From positions 1 to 64,000 of the forward strand of contig NZ_JAFBED010000002.1 in assembly GCF_016908565.1 (NCBI RefSeq): 64,000 bases of DNA, written 5' to 3'. Origin of the DNA: Sutcliffiella tianshenii (lineage in GTDB: Bacteria > Bacillota > Bacilli > Bacillales > Bacillaceae_I). Positions 35,378-49,464 of the stretch are shown here, in pieces (position 1 is the stretch's first letter; each line of letters opens with the position of its first letter). Under the pieces are notes generated by a model. That model saw only the letters and a list, made by a program, of their open reading frames with translations, made no database searches and was not told where the DNA came from. A program made the position numbers and the translations under genes.

Positions 35378-36685
35378 ATGAGAGAAAAACCTGTTCTAGA
35401 TATACATGAAATCCCAAGTAAACCGAAGTGGCTGATCCTGAGCCTTCAACATCTGTTCGCAATGTTCGGCGCGACGATTTTAGTACCGATGCTTGTAGGG
35501 TTGAGCCCTGCAGTGGCCTTGATGTCAAGCGGACTCGGAACACTTGCCTATCTATTGATCACAAAAGGGCAAATCCCGGCTTATCTGGGGTCCTCATTCG
35601 CCTTTATCGCCCCGATCATTCTAGTATCACAATTACATGGTCCGGGGGCAGCGATGATCGGGAGTTTCATGGCTGGGCTTGCGTATGGAGTAGTTGCACT
35701 TCTTATTAAAAAGCTCGGACATCAATGGATATTGAAGCTGTTGCCACCGGTAGTTGTGGGACCTATCATCATAGTCATCGGATTGGGTCTGGCAGGAGTG
35801 GCGGTCGACATGGCCATGTACGAAAATCCTGGGGCACCACAAGCGGAATTGATCTATAGCGTGAAGCATCTGATGGTTGCTTTGACAACCCTGGCCATAA
35901 CAATTGGCTGCACCATCTTTCTAAGAGGGATCTTCAGTCTGATCCCGATTTTGATCGGGATCGTCGGGGGGTATATCACAGCTTACTTTGCAGGACTGGT
36001 TGATCTGAGTGTTGTGAAAGCAGCGAGCTGGATTGAAGCACCAGACTTCCTGATTCCTTTTGTAAGCTATACACCAAACTTCAATCTTTCCATCCTGTTC
36101 ATCATGGTACCGGTTGCGATTGTGACCCTATCTGAACATATCGGACATCAGATGGTATTAAGCAAAGTAGTGGGCAGACCATTTGTAGAGAAACCAGGCC
36201 TTCACAGGTCCATCCTTGGAGACGGTGTTGCCACCATGATTGCTTCCTTGATCGGTGGACCGCCAAACACGACTTACGGTGAAAACATTGGAGTACTTGC
36301 AATCACGAGGGTTTTCAGTGTCTTCGTCATCGGAGGAGCGGCAGTGATCGCCATCATCTTCGGATTCATCGGTAAAATATCGGCATTGATCAGCACGGTG
36401 CCGAGCGCAGTAATGGGAGGCGTTTCCATTCTTCTCTTCGGGATCATCGCATCAAGCGGTCTGCGTATGCTGATCGATAATAAAGTGGATTTCAGCATCA
36501 ATAGAAACCTGATCATTTCATCTGTCATCACGGTCATCGGTGTCGGGGGAGCGTTTGTGAAAATCGAAGACTTCCAGATTGCAGGCATGGCATTAGCGGC
36601 CATCATCGGTGTGGCATTGAACCTGATCCTGCCTGAACAAAAAGCAGGAAAAGAAGCAAATGAAAAGCAAAATAAAGTAGCTTAA
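35378..36685 (+). CDS. pyrP: Uracil permease
   Basis: Nucleobase-cation symporter-2 (UraA family) importing uracil. The 435-residue protein has about 14 membrane segments. It carries QHLFAMFGATILVPMLVGL near residue 25, GSSFAFIAP near 75, SEHIGHQ near 250, and GGPPNTTYGENIGVLAITR (near 295), the family signature around the substrate site. ATG 35378 follows TTGGAGGTC; an upstream ATG at 35321 lies in the attenuator terminator and is rejected. Its length equals B. subtilis PyrP. Confidence 0.96.
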   Translation: MREKPVLDIHEIPSKPKWLILSLQHLFAMFGATILVPMLVGLSPAVALMSSGLGTLAYLLITKGQIPAYLGSSFAFIAPIILVSQLHGPGAAMIGSFMAGLAYGVVALLIKKLGHQWILKLLPPVVVGPIIIVIGLGLAGVAVDMAMYENPGAPQAELIYSVKHLMVALTTLAITIGCTIFLRGIFSLIPILIGIVGGYITAYFAGLVDLSVVKAASWIEAPDFLIPFVSYTPNFNLSILFIMVPVAIVTLSEHIGHQMVLSKVVGRPFVEKPGLHRSILGDGVATMIASLIGGPPNTTYGENIGVLAITRVFSVFVIGGAAVIAIIFGFIGKISALISTVPSAVMGGVSILLFGIIASSGLRMLIDNKVDFSINRNLIISSVITVIGVGGAFVKIEDFQIAGMALAAIIGVALNLILPEQKAGKEANEKQNKVA

Positions 36686-36828
36686 CCTTTTAAATGGAGT
36701 CCAGAGAGGCTTAGGAAGGGTGAACGGCTAAAAGCAAAGGCACAAGGGGATGTACACCTGCATCCATGACTTGGAGGCTTGCGCATGCCAAAAAACACCC
36801 TTCCAACTTTGGACAGGGTGTTTTTTTA
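36686..36828 (+). promoter_or_regulatory. PyrR attenuator 3 (pyrP-pyrB)
   Basis: CCTTT...GGAGTCCAGAGAGGCT (36696-36711)...AAGG forms the PyrR-binding hairpin. A terminator AAAACACCCT...AGGGTGTTTTTTT (about 36791-36828) follows. Its loop (AGTCCAGAGAGGCT) is the canonical consensus, unlike the CCGTGAGG form at sites 1 and 2. Confidence 0.93.
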
Positions 36829-36846
36829 TCAAAGGGAGGTTAAAAG

Positions 36847-37773
36847 ATGAGACATTTACGGACCATGGGTGATTTAAAAAATGAAGAGATTTTTGAACTT
36901 ATAGAAGAAGCGATCTCGTTTCAACAGGGAAAAGAATGGACACCTGATAAACAGACATTTGTGGCCAATCTGTTCTATGAATCCAGTACAAGGACTAAAT
37001 GCAGCTTTGAAGTGGCCCAAAGAAGGCTCGGATTGCATGTACTGCCCTTTGAAGTAGGAACATCAAGCGTGAACAAGGGGGAAAGCTTGTACGATACCGC
37101 AAAAACCCTGCAATCCCTTGGGGTGAATGCACTTGTCATCAGGCACCCGGAAGAAGAATATTACGAACAGTTACATACAGTAGAAGCCGCCATCATCAAC
37201 GGGGGCGATGGCTGTGGGCACCACCCTACTCAATCCCTCCTTGATCTGATGACAATCTACCAGGAATTCGGAAGCTTCCGTGGATTGAGAATCACCATCA
37301 TCGGGGATATCCGGCACAGCAGGGTAGCCCGTTCCAATGCGGAGGTCCTGAAAAGACTGGGCTCGGAAGTGAAATTCGTCGCACCAAGGGAATGGAAGGA
37401 TTCAAGCTTCGCAGAAGAAATGTATATCACGATGGAGGAAGCGATCGAAACAAGTGATGTCATCATGCTGCTCAGGATTCAGCATGAGAGGCACCTTGCC
37501 AAAGACAACGTAGTGGAAGAATATCACCAACAATATGGATTGACACCAGAACGTGAAAAGCGGATGAAGCCAAAAAGCATCATTATGCATCCCGCTCCTA
37601 TCAATCGGGGAGTGGAAATTGCCTCGGAGCTGGTAGAATGTGAGCGTTCCAGGATCTTTAAGCAGATGGAAAATGGTCTGTATATGAGAATGGCAGTTTT
37701 AAAGAGAGCCCTGACTACAATCGAAGGAGGAAAAAAACATGACAACATTACTAAAGAATGGGAAATGGCTTAA
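36847..37773 (+). CDS. pyrB: Aspartate carbamoyltransferase, catalytic chain
   Basis: Condenses carbamoyl phosphate and aspartate to N-carbamoyl-aspartate, the first committed pyrimidine step. The 308-residue product has the carbamoyl-phosphate motif [13 protein letters not shown] (near 48), [15 protein letters not shown] (near 128), [12 protein letters not shown] and the C-terminal [11 protein letters not shown]. It lacks a linked regulatory chain, as in Bacillus, where the trimer is unregulated. AAAGGGAGG precedes the ATG. It overlaps pyrC by 35 nt. Confidence 0.97.
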   Translation: MRHLRTMGDLKNEEIFELIEEAISFQQGKEWTPDKQTFVANLFYESSTRTKCSFEVAQRRLGLHVLPFEVGTSSVNKGESLYDTAKTLQSLGVNALVIRHPEEEYYEQLHTVEAAIINGGDGCGHHPTQSLLDLMTIYQEFGSFRGLRITIIGDIRHSRVARSNAEVLKRLGSEVKFVAPREWKDSSFAEEMYITMEEAIETSDVIMLLRIQHERHLAKDNVVEEYHQQYGLTPEREKRMKPKSIIMHPAPINRGVEIASELVECERSRIFKQMENGLYMRMAVLKRALTTIEGGKKHDNITKEWEMA

Positions 37774-39028
37774 TTCCAAAGGAGAACTGGAAAAGGTGGA
37801 TCTCCTTATTCAAAACGGTAAGATTGCGAGCATCTCCTCCAATATTGAAGAGAACGGATCAGAACAAGTGATAGAGCTTGATGGTAACCTGATTTCTGCA
37901 GGGTTCATCGATGTGCATGTGCACCTTAGAGAACCGGGCGGGGAAAAGAAGGAAACGATTGAAACCGGGACAAAGTCAGCGGCTAAGGGAGGATTTACAA
38001 CAATTTGTGCGATGCCGAATACAAGACCGACACCGGATACAAAAGAGCAGCTGGAATGGCTGAATAAAAGAATCGCGGAAACGGCAAGTGTACGTGTACT
38101 ACCTTACGCATGCATCACCACAAGACAGCTTGGTGAGAAAATCACAGACTTTACAGCATTGAAGGAAGCAGGTGCCTTTGCATTCACAGACGATGGGGTT
38201 GGTGTACAGGATGCTTCCAAAATGCTTGCAGCAATGAAAAAAGCAGCAGGGGTAAACATGGCGATCGTGGCACACTGTGAAGAAAACACTCTGATCAATA
38301 AGGGTGCGGTACATGAAGGAAAGTTCTCTAGGAAACATGGCCTTAACGGTATTCCTTCCGTATGTGAATCCGTGCATATCGCAAGGGACATACTCCTTGC
38401 CGAAGCGGCAGGCTGCCACTATCATGTTTGCCACATCAGCACAAAAGAATCGGTCCGGGTTGTCCGGGACGCAAAAAAAGCGGGTATCAAAGTAACAGCA
38501 GAGGTAAGCCCGCATCATCTTCTCCTTTCAGAGGAAGATATTCCAGGTCTTGATTCCAACTTCAAGATGAATCCTCCATTAAGAGGAAAACAGGATCAGG
38601 AAGCACTGATCGAAGGGCTGCTTGATGGGACAATTGATTTCATTGCAACCGATCATGCCCCTCATACAGCAGAAGAAAAAGCGGAAGGAATGGAAAAAGC
38701 GCCATTCGGTATAGTCGGTCTGGAAACAGCTTTTCCTTTGCTCTTCACCAATTTTGTGGAAACAGGAAAATTTACACTAAAGCAATTGCTCGACTGGCTG
38801 ACAATAAAGCCGGCAGAGGTATTCAACCTTCCATTTGGCAGACTGGAAGAAGGAGCGCCAGCTGACCTGACAATCATCGACGTACAAAGCAAGTCGGCAA
38901 TCGACCCTGGAAATTTTCTCTCAAAAGGAAAAAATACACCTTTTACAGGTTGGGAATGTAAGGGCTGGCCGGTACAGACAATAGTAGATGGAAAACTAGT
39001 TTGGCAGAAAGGTAGTGTTCAAGTATGA
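37739..39028 (+). CDS. pyrC: Dihydroorotase
   Basis: Zinc amidohydrolase cyclising carbamoyl-aspartate to dihydroorotate. The 429-residue class I enzyme has [16 protein letters not shown] (about 58-73, metal ligands), HCEEN near 177, HICHIS-type HVCHIST near 230 and ATDHAPHT near 303 (catalytic Asp). Length matches B. subtilis PyrC (428). Its AGGAGGA ribosome binding site and ATG lie inside the 3' end of pyrB, a 35-nt overlap. Confidence 0.97.
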   Translation: MTTLLKNGKWLNSKGELEKVDLLIQNGKIASISSNIEENGSEQVIELDGNLISAGFIDVHVHLREPGGEKKETIETGTKSAAKGGFTTICAMPNTRPTPDTKEQLEWLNKRIAETASVRVLPYACITTRQLGEKITDFTALKEAGAFAFTDDGVGVQDASKMLAAMKKAAGVNMAIVAHCEENTLINKGAVHEGKFSRKHGLNGIPSVCESVHIARDILLAEAAGCHYHVCHISTKESVRVVRDAKKAGIKVTAEVSPHHLLLSEEDIPGLDSNFKMNPPLRGKQDQEALIEGLLDGTIDFIATDHAPHTAEEKAEGMEKAPFGIVGLETAFPLLFTNFVETGKFTLKQLLDWLTIKPAEVFNLPFGRLEEGAPADLTIIDVQSKSAIDPGNFLSKGKNTPFTGWECKGWPVQTIVDGKLVWQKGSVQV

Positions 39029-40122
39029 ATCGACAACTAATTTTGGAAGATGGCACTTTCTTTGTAGGAAAGGCATTCGGCAGCAAAAAGGACTCTATTG
39101 GCGAAGTGGTTTTTAATACGGGCATGACAGGTTATCAGGAGATCTTATCCGATCCATCCTACTGCGGGCAGCTTGTAACGTTGACTTATCCCCTTGTAGG
39201 CAATTATGGGATCAACCGTGATGATTTTGAATCGATCCACCCTGCCATCCATGGGTTCATTGTGAAAGAAGTGAGTGATTACCCGTCCAACTTCCGTAAT
39301 CAATGGACATTGGACGAATTTTTCAAAGCAAAGGATATTCCGGGAATCGCCGGGATCGATACTAGAAAGCTGACTCGGATCATCCGTCAATATGGGACAT
39401 TGAAAGGCGCGCTATGCGGGCTTGATGTGGATCGGGATGAGGTGATCGAAAAGCTCAGGGCTACGACGCTGGCAACAAATCAGGTGGAGCAGGTTTCTAC
39501 AAAAACAGCCTACCCAAGTCCTGGACGCGGCTACAGAGTCGTACTGGTGGACTTCGGCATGAAGCACGGAATCCTCCGCGAACTGAACAAAAGGGGCTGC
39601 GATGTTGTAGTGGTTCCTTATAATATAACGGCGGAAGAAATCATGAGTCTGAGCCCGGATGGCGTGATGCTCTCAAACGGACCTGGAGATCCAAAGGATG
39701 TTCCAGAAGCAATCACCATGATCCAAGGGCTGTTCGGCAAGGTACCGGTATTCGGCATTTGCCTCGGTCACCAGTTGTTTGCTCTTGCATGCGGTGCAGA
39801 TACGGAAAAAATGAAATTCGGCCATAGAGGTTCAAACCATCCTGTAAAAGACCTTCAAACGGGGAAAGTTGCACTCACATCACAGAACCACGGGTACACA
39901 GTGACCGAAGAATCAATCACAGATACTCGACTTGAAGTGACGCATATAGCATTGAATGATGGCACAGTAGAAGGTGTAAAACATAAAGATTATCCAGTAT
40001 TCACTGTTCAGTATCATCCGGAGGCAAGTCCTGGACCTGAAGATGCAAATTATCTATTCGATCAATTCATGGAACTCATCAAGGAAGCGAAGAAGGGGGA
40101 ACTAGCATGCCAAAACGTTTAG
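39025..40122 (+). CDS. pyrAA: Carbamoyl-phosphate synthase, small (glutaminase) subunit
   Basis: Releases ammonia from glutamine and channels it to the large subunit. The 365-residue product has an N-terminal CPSase domain ([20 protein letters not shown]) and a C-terminal class I glutamine amidotransferase domain with the nucleophile in [12 protein letters not shown] (near 243) and the His/Glu pair in [10 protein letters not shown] (near 330). Its start overlaps the pyrC stop (ATGA). It is the pyrimidine-specific copy, judged by its place in the pyr operon. Confidence 0.97.
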   Translation: MNRQLILEDGTFFVGKAFGSKKDSIGEVVFNTGMTGYQEILSDPSYCGQLVTLTYPLVGNYGINRDDFESIHPAIHGFIVKEVSDYPSNFRNQWTLDEFFKAKDIPGIAGIDTRKLTRIIRQYGTLKGALCGLDVDRDEVIEKLRATTLATNQVEQVSTKTAYPSPGRGYRVVLVDFGMKHGILRELNKRGCDVVVVPYNITAEEIMSLSPDGVMLSNGPGDPKDVPEAITMIQGLFGKVPVFGICLGHQLFALACGADTEKMKFGHRGSNHPVKDLQTGKVALTSQNHGYTVTEESITDTRLEVTHIALNDGTVEGVKHKDYPVFTVQYHPEASPGPEDANYLFDQFMELIKEAKKGELACQNV

Positions 40123-43100
40123 ACATCCAATCCATCCTAGTAATCGGCTCGGGCCCGATTGTAATCGGTCAAGCAGCAGAATTCGACTATGCAGGTACAC
40201 AGGCTTGTATCGCATTAAGAGAGGAAGGCTATCGTGTCATTCTAGTAAACTCGAATCCTGCCACCATCATGACGGATCAGGAAATGGCGGATAAAGTTTA
40301 TATGGAGCCCCTGACAGTGGAGTTTGTCAGCAGGATCATCCGAAAGGAACGCCCCGATGCCATCCTTCCAACACTTGGCGGGCAAACGGGACTGAACTTG
40401 GCAGTTGAATTGGCAGAGGCGGGTGTGCTTGAGGAGTGTAATGTCCAGATACTTGGAACAAAACTCTCGGCCATACAAAAAGCGGAGGACCGCGACCTTT
40501 TCCGCACACTGATGAATGAACTCGGCGAACCGGTTCCGGATAGCGACATTATCACGAACCTAACAGAAGCATATCAATTCGTCGAAAAGGTAGGATATCC
40601 TGTCATTGTAAGGCCGGCCTATACCTTAGGAGGGACAGGTGGGGGAATCTGCAACGACAAAGAGGAATTGGATGAGATTGTGACAAGCGGTCTGAAAAAC
40701 AGTCCGGTAACGCAGTGTCTGTTGGAGAGAAGCATTGCAGGTTTCAAGGAAATCGAATACGAGGTAATGCGCGATAGCAATGATAACGCGATCGTAGTCT
40801 GCAACATGGAAAACATCGATCCGGTCGGCGTGCACACCGGGGATTCCATTGTCGTGGCACCGAGTCAGACACTCAGCGACAGAGAATACCAGCTTTTACG
40901 CAACGTTTCTTTGAAAATAATCCGAGCCCTGGAAATTGAAGGGGGCTGCAACGTCCAGCTGGCACTCGACCCGAAAAGCTTCAACTACTACATCATTGAA
41001 GTCAACCCAAGGGTGAGCCGCTCTTCTGCCCTGGCTTCAAAGGCGACCGGCTATCCAATCGCGAAATTGGCGGCAAAAATTGCAGTTGGTCTGACGCTTG
41101 ATGAAATGATGAACCCGGTGACAGGAAAAACCTATGCATGCTTCGAGCCGGCATTGGATTATATTGTAACGAAAATCCCAAGGTTCCCATTTGATAAATT
41201 TGAATCTGCAAACAGACGACTCGGAACACAAATGAAAGCAACCGGCGAAGTGATGGCCATCGGACGCACATTTGAAGAATCGATTTTAAAAGCGGTCCGT
41301 TCCCTTGAATCCAATATAAGTTACCTGGAGCTTGAAGCAAGTGAGGGCTTTTCCGACGAATTGGTGGAAAAACGCATCAGAAAAGCCGGGGATGAAAGAT
41401 TATTCTACATTGCAGAAGCAATGCGCCGCGGAGTGACAATCGAAACCATCCATGAATGGTGTGAAATAGATCTATTCTTCCTCCAGAAATTGCACAAGAT
41501 TCTCGCAATGGAAGAATTCATCACAAGTAACAAGGGATGTCTATCCACCCTGATAGAAGCAAAGGAAATGGGCTTCAGTGATGAGACCATCGCCAAGCTT
41601 TGGGCAACTAGCGAGAGGGACATCTATGAGCTTAGACTGCAGGAAAGTATCGCACCTGTCTATAAAATGGTAGATACATGTGCCGCGGAGTTTGAGTCAG
41701 GGACGCCATACTATTATGGGACGTATGAAGAGGAAAACGAATCGATTGTAACAGAAAAGGAGAGCATTGTGGTGCTTGGCTCCGGCCCGATCCGTATCGG
41801 TCAAGGGATCGAGTTTGACTATGCAACGGTCCACTCCGTATGGGCGATCAAAGAGGCAGGGTATGAGGCGATCATCATCAACAACAACCCTGAAACAGTA
41901 TCGACGGATTTCAGTATCTCTGACAAGCTTTATTTTGAACCCCTCACAATTGAAGATGTGATGAATATCATAAATCTCGAAAAACCGAAAGGGGTAGTCG
42001 TACAGTTTGGCGGTCAGACGGCAATCAACCTTGCAGCGGAACTTGAAGCAAGGGGTGTGAAGATACTTGGTACCACACTTGAGGATCTGGACAGGGCGGA
42101 GAACCGCGATAAGTTTGAACAGACCTTGACTAGCCTAGGCATTCCACAGCCAAAAGGGAAAACGGCCATCTCGATTCCTGAGGCGGTTGAAATTGCAGAA
42201 TCGATAGGCTATCCGGTCCTTGTCCGTCCATCCTATGTTCTTGGGGGACGTGCGATGGAGATTGTCTACAAGTCCGAAGAGCTGCTTCATTATATGAAAA
42301 ACGCGGTTAAGATCAATCCTGAACATCCGGTACTGATTGATAAATATATGATAGGAAAAGAAATTGAGGTTGATGCGATCTCAGATGGCAAGGATGTATT
42401 CATCCCTGGCATCATGGAACATATCGAGCGGGCTGGCGTTCACTCCGGTGACTCCATAGCCGTCTATCCGCCGCAGACACTCGAGCCGAAAATCAAGGAA
42501 CAGATCATCGACTATACAACAAGATTGGCAAAAGGCTTGAACATCATCGGATTGCTGAACATTCAATTCGTCATCTATAAAAATGAAGTATACGTCATCG
42601 AAGTAAATCCAAGATCAAGCCGTACCGTGCCATTCTTAAGCAAAATCACGCATGTACCGATGGCTAAGGTGGCAACCAAGATCATACTTGGAGAAAGCTT
42701 GGCATCACAAGGGTATGGCTCCGGATTGCAGCATGAGACGAAGGGAGTATTCGTAAAAGTCCCAGTCTTCTCTTTTGCAAAGCTGAGAAATGTGGATATC
42801 ACCCTCGGCCCTGAAATGAAGTCAACCGGGGAAGTGATGGGGAAAGACAACACACTGGAAAAAGCACTTTACAAAGGGCTCGTAGCTTCGGGCATATCCA
42901 TAAAAACTTACGGATCGGTACTTTTCACCATCGCTGATAAAGATAAAGAGGAAGCATTGCAGCTTGCAAAAAGGTTCCACCAAATCGGCTATAAGATCCT
43001 TGCAACGGCTGGAACAGCTGGATTCTTCGGGGAAGCGAACATCCCTGTCACGGTAGTGAACAAAATCGGTGGCGAATCACCGAATCTGATCGATGTGATA

Positions 43101-43321
43101 CGACAAGGGCAAGCTCAATTTGTCATCAACACGCTGACAAAAGGAAAACAGCCTGCACGTGACGGCTTCAGGATCCGCAGGGAATCAGTGGAAAATGGCA
43201 TTCCATGCTTAACCTCCCTGGATACTGCCAAGGCTATTCTCAGAGTATTGGAATCTATGACCTTCTCGATTGAATCAATAGAAACATTGGAAAGCAAAGA
43301 AAATGAGGCGGTGTACAGCTG

Positions 43322-43322
<1 letters not shown>
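40107..43322 (+). CDS. pyrAB: Carbamoyl-phosphate synthase, large subunit
   Basis: Makes carbamoyl phosphate from bicarbonate, ammonia and two ATP. The 1071-residue protein contains two homologous ATP-grasp halves, each opening with a GSGPI(V/R)IGQ motif (about 13-21 and 556-564). The repeated VIEVNPR(V/S)SRSS-type blocks lie in each half. A C-terminal regulatory MGS-like domain (about 930-1071) follows, normally the site of UMP/PRPP effects. Its start lies in the 3' end of pyrAA (16-nt overlap). Length matches the family. Confidence 0.98.
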
Positions 43323-45720
<2,398 letters not shown>

Positions 45721-45724
<4 letters not shown>

Positions 45725-46353
45725 ATGCAACAGTAGCAGAGGATCTTCTAAGAATAAAAGCGGTTTTTTTTCAGCCCAATGACCCTTTTACATGGTCAAG
45801 CGGTATCAAGTCACCCATTTATTGCGATAACCGTTTAACCATATCCTATCCCGATGTAAGAAATAATATTGCGGCATCCCTGGCAGACCTTGTAAAGACA
45901 AAGTACCCTGAAGCCGAGGTAGTTGCAGGGACCGCAACAGCAGGTATTCCTCATGCAGCCTTTGTGAGCGAAAAGTTGAATCTACCGATGTGTTATGTCA
46001 GAAGCAAGCCCAAGGGACATGGCAAAGGAAAGCAGATTGAAGGAAGAGTTCACGAAGGCCAGAAGGTGGTAGTTGTGGAGGATCTCATATCCACTGGCGG
46101 AAGCTCCATCAATGCAGTGGAAGCGTTGCGCGAGGCCGGCTGTGAGGTGCTGGGGGTTGTGGCCATCTTTACATATGGACTGGAAGTGGCGAAGGACAAT
46201 CTGACCACCCATCAGATCCAAGCGGAAGCCATCTGTGATTATCAGACACTGATGAATGTAGCGATTGAAAAAGGCTATCTGGAGGAGTCAGACCGATTGA
46301 AGCTCGGGAAATGGCTCGAGAACCCGACAAGTGAGACATGGATGAGATTTTGA
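45721..46353 (+). CDS. pyrE: Orotate phosphoribosyltransferase
   Basis: Joins orotate to PRPP to make OMP. The 210-residue PRTase has the motif [16 protein letters not shown] (about 22-37), the flexible-loop [12 protein letters not shown] and the PRPP-binding [14 protein letters not shown] (near 115-128). ATG 45721 overlaps the pyrF stop (ATGA) with AAGGAGTGG upstream. An upstream in-frame ATG at 45610 is a read-in from the pyrF region and is rejected. It is the last gene of the operon and ends at a bidirectional terminator. Confidence 0.97.
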
Positions 46354-46388
46354 CTTTGCAAAATTTCTCTGGTGAAAAATGATCACAT

Positions 46389-46425
46389 AAAAATGCCCAC
46401 ATCGTGAAGGATGCGGGCATTTTTG
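46389..46425. terminator. Bidirectional terminator between pyrE and the minus-strand lipoprotein gene
   Basis: AAAAATGCCCACAT (46389-46402) and ATGCGGGCATTTTT (46411-46424) form a stem with one mismatch, with A and T runs on both sides. It serves the convergent genes on either side. Confidence 0.88.
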
Positions 46426-46435
46426 TTTATGATGT

Positions 46436-47185
46436 TTAGATCATTTTTTCTATTTCGCCTTTTTTCTTCAAGTCTTCCACGATGGCTTGAAGTTTTTTTG
46501 AAGTTTCCTGTTGTTCCAAATTGCCTTTGATGTCTTCTTTCACATCAGCAAGCTCAGGGAATGGCTGTTGTTGTTTCTTTTCCTCTTCGGACATTTCTTT
46601 TAATTGTGCATCGTTTTGTGCTTTTGCCTGGTCATAGTATTCCTGGATCTGCTCATCGGTCACTTCCGTTTTACCGACTTCCTTTTCCAGATATTTTTCT
46701 AGAGCCAGTTCATCAGCAATCTGCTTTTTAAGTGTATCCAATGTAAGCGGGCTGCTTTTAAGGGCCTCTTCAAATTTCTCTTCACTTTCATAGCTTGCTT
46801 TGATTTCTGCAAGGTAGTCTTCCACTTCTTGTTCGGAAGCCTTGTATCCTTTGTTGGCTACTTCCTGTGATAATAGTTTTTGTTCGATTAAAGAGTTCAA
46901 TGTCTGCTCTTTAATAGCTTCAGGGTCGGAACCTTGTCCAAATTGCATCATCATCATGGATGTCTGCTTCATCATTGTATTATATTCTTCACCTTTGACT
47001 TCTTCGCCATTTACTTTCACTACGACTTTCTTTGGATCGACTTCTTCAGCCTGGGCCTGTTCGGTCGGTTGTTCTTCTTTCTTCTTTGCATCTTTGTCAG
47101 CTGCTTTGTCATCATTTCCGCCACATGCTGCCAGAAGGAGCGTGGACATTAGAGTGATGAGCATGATTGTAAGTTTATTTTTCAT
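46436..47185 (-). CDS. SurA_N-type lipoprotein, probable extracytoplasmic chaperone
   Basis: Predicted membrane-anchored lipoprotein of 249 residues. The signal peptide ends in lipobox LAAC (Cys21), which LspA would process. An acidic/Gln linker (about 24-48) precedes a SurA/trigger-factor-like helical domain: VVVKVNGEEVKGEEYNTMM, LNSLIEQKLLSQEVANKGY and a second helical set. No rotamase (PpiC) domain is visible; the protein ends after the helical region, so it is a chaperone-like rather than isomerase candidate. ATGGAGG precedes the start. B. subtilis has a cysteine/sulfate operon in this place, so the gene is a local difference. No partner gene is evident. Confidence 0.75.
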   Translation of the reverse strand: MKNKLTIMLITLMSTLLLAACGGNDDKAADKDAKKKEEQPTEQAQAEEVDPKKVVVKVNGEEVKGEEYNTMMKQTSMMMMQFGQGSDPEAIKEQTLNSLIEQKLLSQEVANKGYKASEQEVEDYLAEIKASYESEEKFEEALKSSPLTLDTLKKQIADELALEKYLEKEVGKTEVTDEQIQEYYDQAKAQNDAQLKEMSEEEKKQQQPFPELADVKEDIKGNLEQQETSKKLQAIVEDLKKKGEIEKMI

Positions 47186-47346
47186 GTTGAAACCTCCATT
47201 AGAAACATTTAAAACTATTTTTCCATTTAAACATGGTTTTTATTAGGAAGCAAATGATTTCCCCTATTCTTCTTAATTTTCATGAAAAGGAGGGGATATA
47301 ATATTACGGTTTGAATTGGTGTATTTTATGCTTCTGTTTCGAGACC
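47186..47346. other. Intergenic region before repeat D
   Basis: AT-rich upstream region of the lipoprotein gene, containing its ribosome binding site (reverse complement of ACCTCCAT at 47191-47198). No confident promoter or gene is seen. Together with repeat D it fills the 411 bp between the lipoprotein gene and rqcH. Confidence 0.5.
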
Positions 47347-47535
47347 GCTGCTGATTTCCGCATTAGGCTGCGCTTTCCGCGGGGCGGTGCTTGAGCCTCC
47401 TCGGGCTTTGCCCTGCGGGGTCTCAAGCCTACCGCTATCTTCCCGCAGGACAAGGAAGGCTGCGGCAGCGATACATCGCACGAAGAAAATGCTTGCATTT
47501 TCGAGGAGTCTTCGCCTATTGCTACAATCAACAGC
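47347..47535 (-). repeat. Intergenic palindromic repeat, long form (copy D)
   Basis: Inverted relative to copy B. It is bounded by GCTGCTGATT (47347-47356) and AATCAACAGC (47526-47535), an imperfect terminal inverted repeat. Its right 95 nt, read in reverse, match copy B with 4 differences, and the hairpin GAAAATGC-AA-GCATTTTC (47484-47501 region) is preserved although the loop changed. The core GCTTTCCGCGGGGCGG and GAGCCTCCTCGG match copies A, B and C. It lies between rqcH (minus strand) and the lipoprotein gene. Confidence 0.9.
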
Positions 47536-47596
47536 TAGATACATAAGTTCAATATTTTTCCTTTTAAAGCATAATAATATTGTTTCCGCTAAATAA

Positions 47597-49306
47597 TTAT
47601 TTCTTCAACCCAATAATCATTTCTTCATTCGGTGTGACGTAGATGGTTTGTTGCTGTTCGTAGATGACGAAGCCGGGTTTTGCGCCTGATGGTTTTTTGA
47701 CGTTCCTTACTTTTGTGAAGTCGACAGGTACGGATCCTGAATGCCGTGCTTTGCTGAAGTAGGCTGCGATCGTTGCTGCTTCTTTAATTGTTTCTTCAGT
47801 CGGTTCTGTGCTGCGGATCACAACATGTGAACCCGGGATGTCCTTCGTATGGAGCCACACATCATCACGTCTGGCAACTTTATTTGTCAGGAAGTCGTTT
47901 TGTTTATTGTTTTTACCGACCAGGATCTCGGTGCCATCGGTTGACTGATACATTTCCAGAACCGGCTTTTGAGGCTTCGACTTCTTCTGGTTTCGCTTTT
48001 GCTTCATTTTCATATAACCTTCCTCAGCCAGTTCCTCGCGAATTTCCTGGATATCTTTTGGAGATGCGGTCTCCACCTGTTGAAGGATCATATTGAAATA
48101 GTTGATTTCAGCATAAGCCTTTGAAATCTGTTCCTCAACGATGGACAGGGAATTTTTAGCTTTTTGATACTTTTGGAAGTATCGTTGAGCATTCCCTGAA
48201 GGGCTCCGCTGCGGATCGAGTTGTATGGTGATCTTCTCAGCATCGTCGCTATAGTAGTTGAGCACTTCCACCTCTTTGTCGCCGCGGGATATTTGATGGA
48301 GGTTTGCTGTCAGCAGCTCGCCATACAACTGGAACACTTCGGCATTTTTGGCATCAACCAATGTCTTTTCAAGCTTGATGATTTTCTTTTTGTTTTTCTC
48401 TATTTCATTTGCGATGAATCGCTCCAGGTCATTTGCCTGTTGCTTGACCCTGTCTCTTGATGCTTTTCCAAAATAATAGCGGTCAAGCAGTTCACTTAAT
48501 GTGGGGAACGTTTTATTTTCTCCCTTAAGATGTGTTAACGGCAGAAGATAGAAAATCTCTTTACCATCAGCCGTGATGATCTGCGGCTGCAGGGACCCCG
48601 CCTTGACTTCCCCGATGAGATTGACAAAGCTAGGTGGAAGTGTCTGCCTATTCGCAAGACCTGCCCTGTAAACGGCTTCTTTTGCAAAGAGGGGGGAAAT
48701 TCCGGCAAAGGTATGGACAAGCTGCTTATCGAGCTTTCCTCCGATATAATCGATTTTGCTCCGTACCAGGTCTTCTGTTGCTTCAAAAGGATGAATCTTA
48801 TTCTGCTCAGGCGGCAGTACATAAGGCTGTCCAGGTGTCAGGCTGCGATGCCTGTTCTGGGACATGGAGACATGCTTGATGCTATCTAGGATCATCCCCC
48901 GTTCCTTATCGATGAAGATGATATTGGAATGGCGTCCCATGATTTCCACTATGATTTGTTTATAAGATACGTCACCTATTTCATTGCGGGCCTTCACATC
49001 AAACACGATGATCCTGTCCATTCCGATCTGATGGATATCTGTTATGATGCTTCCTTCGAGATGTTTACGGAGGAGCATACAGAACATCGGTGGTTCGCTG
49101 GGATTATCGTAGCTTTCTTCTGTGAGATGTATGCGGGCATAACTTGGGTGCGCTGATATCAACAGCTTATGGTTGCTTCTGCCAGAACGTATTGTAAGCA
49201 GCAGTTCATTTTTATAAGGCTGATAGATTTTTGTGATTCTTCCACTTTCCAGCTTTTCCTTCAATTCTCCGACCATTGCATATGTAAAAATACCATCAAA
49301 CGACAT
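47597..49306 (-). CDS. rqcH: RqcH, ribosome quality control alanine-tail factor (NFACT family)
   Basis: Binds stalled 50S subunits carrying peptidyl-tRNA and adds C-terminal alanine tails that mark nascent chains for degradation. The 569-residue NFACT protein has an N-terminal fold starting [11 protein letters not shown] and the tRNA-contacting Asp97-Arg98 pair (in GMDRIIVFD), seen exactly at those positions. The middle region (about 280-440) is coiled coil, and the C-terminal NFACT-R domain has [17 protein letters not shown] (near 480). Older names are YloA or FbpA (fibronectin-binding). Its helper YlmH/RqcP is encoded at 28472. It lies opposite to its neighbours. Confidence 0.94.
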   Translation of the reverse strand: MSFDGIFTYAMVGELKEKLESGRITKIYQPYKNELLLTIRSGRSNHKLLISAHPSYARIHLTEESYDNPSEPPMFCMLLRKHLEGSIITDIHQIGMDRIIVFDVKARNEIGDVSYKQIIVEIMGRHSNIIFIDKERGMILDSIKHVSMSQNRHRSLTPGQPYVLPPEQNKIHPFEATEDLVRSKIDYIGGKLDKQLVHTFAGISPLFAKEAVYRAGLANRQTLPPSFVNLIGEVKAGSLQPQIITADGKEIFYLLPLTHLKGENKTFPTLSELLDRYYFGKASRDRVKQQANDLERFIANEIEKNKKKIIKLEKTLVDAKNAEVFQLYGELLTANLHQISRGDKEVEVLNYYSDDAEKITIQLDPQRSPSGNAQRYFQKYQKAKNSLSIVEEQISKAYAEINYFNMILQQVETASPKDIQEIREELAEEGYMKMKQKRNQKKSKPQKPVLEMYQSTDGTEILVGKNNKQNDFLTNKVARRDDVWLHTKDIPGSHVVIRSTEPTEETIKEAATIAAYFSKARHSGSVPVDFTKVRNVKKPSGAKPGFVIYEQQQTIYVTPNEEMIIGLKK

Positions 49307-49464
49307 CTATATTACTTCCCTTCCATTCCAATCCAAATTTCTTCTGTCCTTAATCAATTATATACAAGCAATCCTCACACGCATAAAAAGTATATCATTT
49401 TTTTGGACGAGTCTGAATAAGCTTTGTTAGATAGATTTTGTGCAAAGGTTGTGAGGTGAAACAG

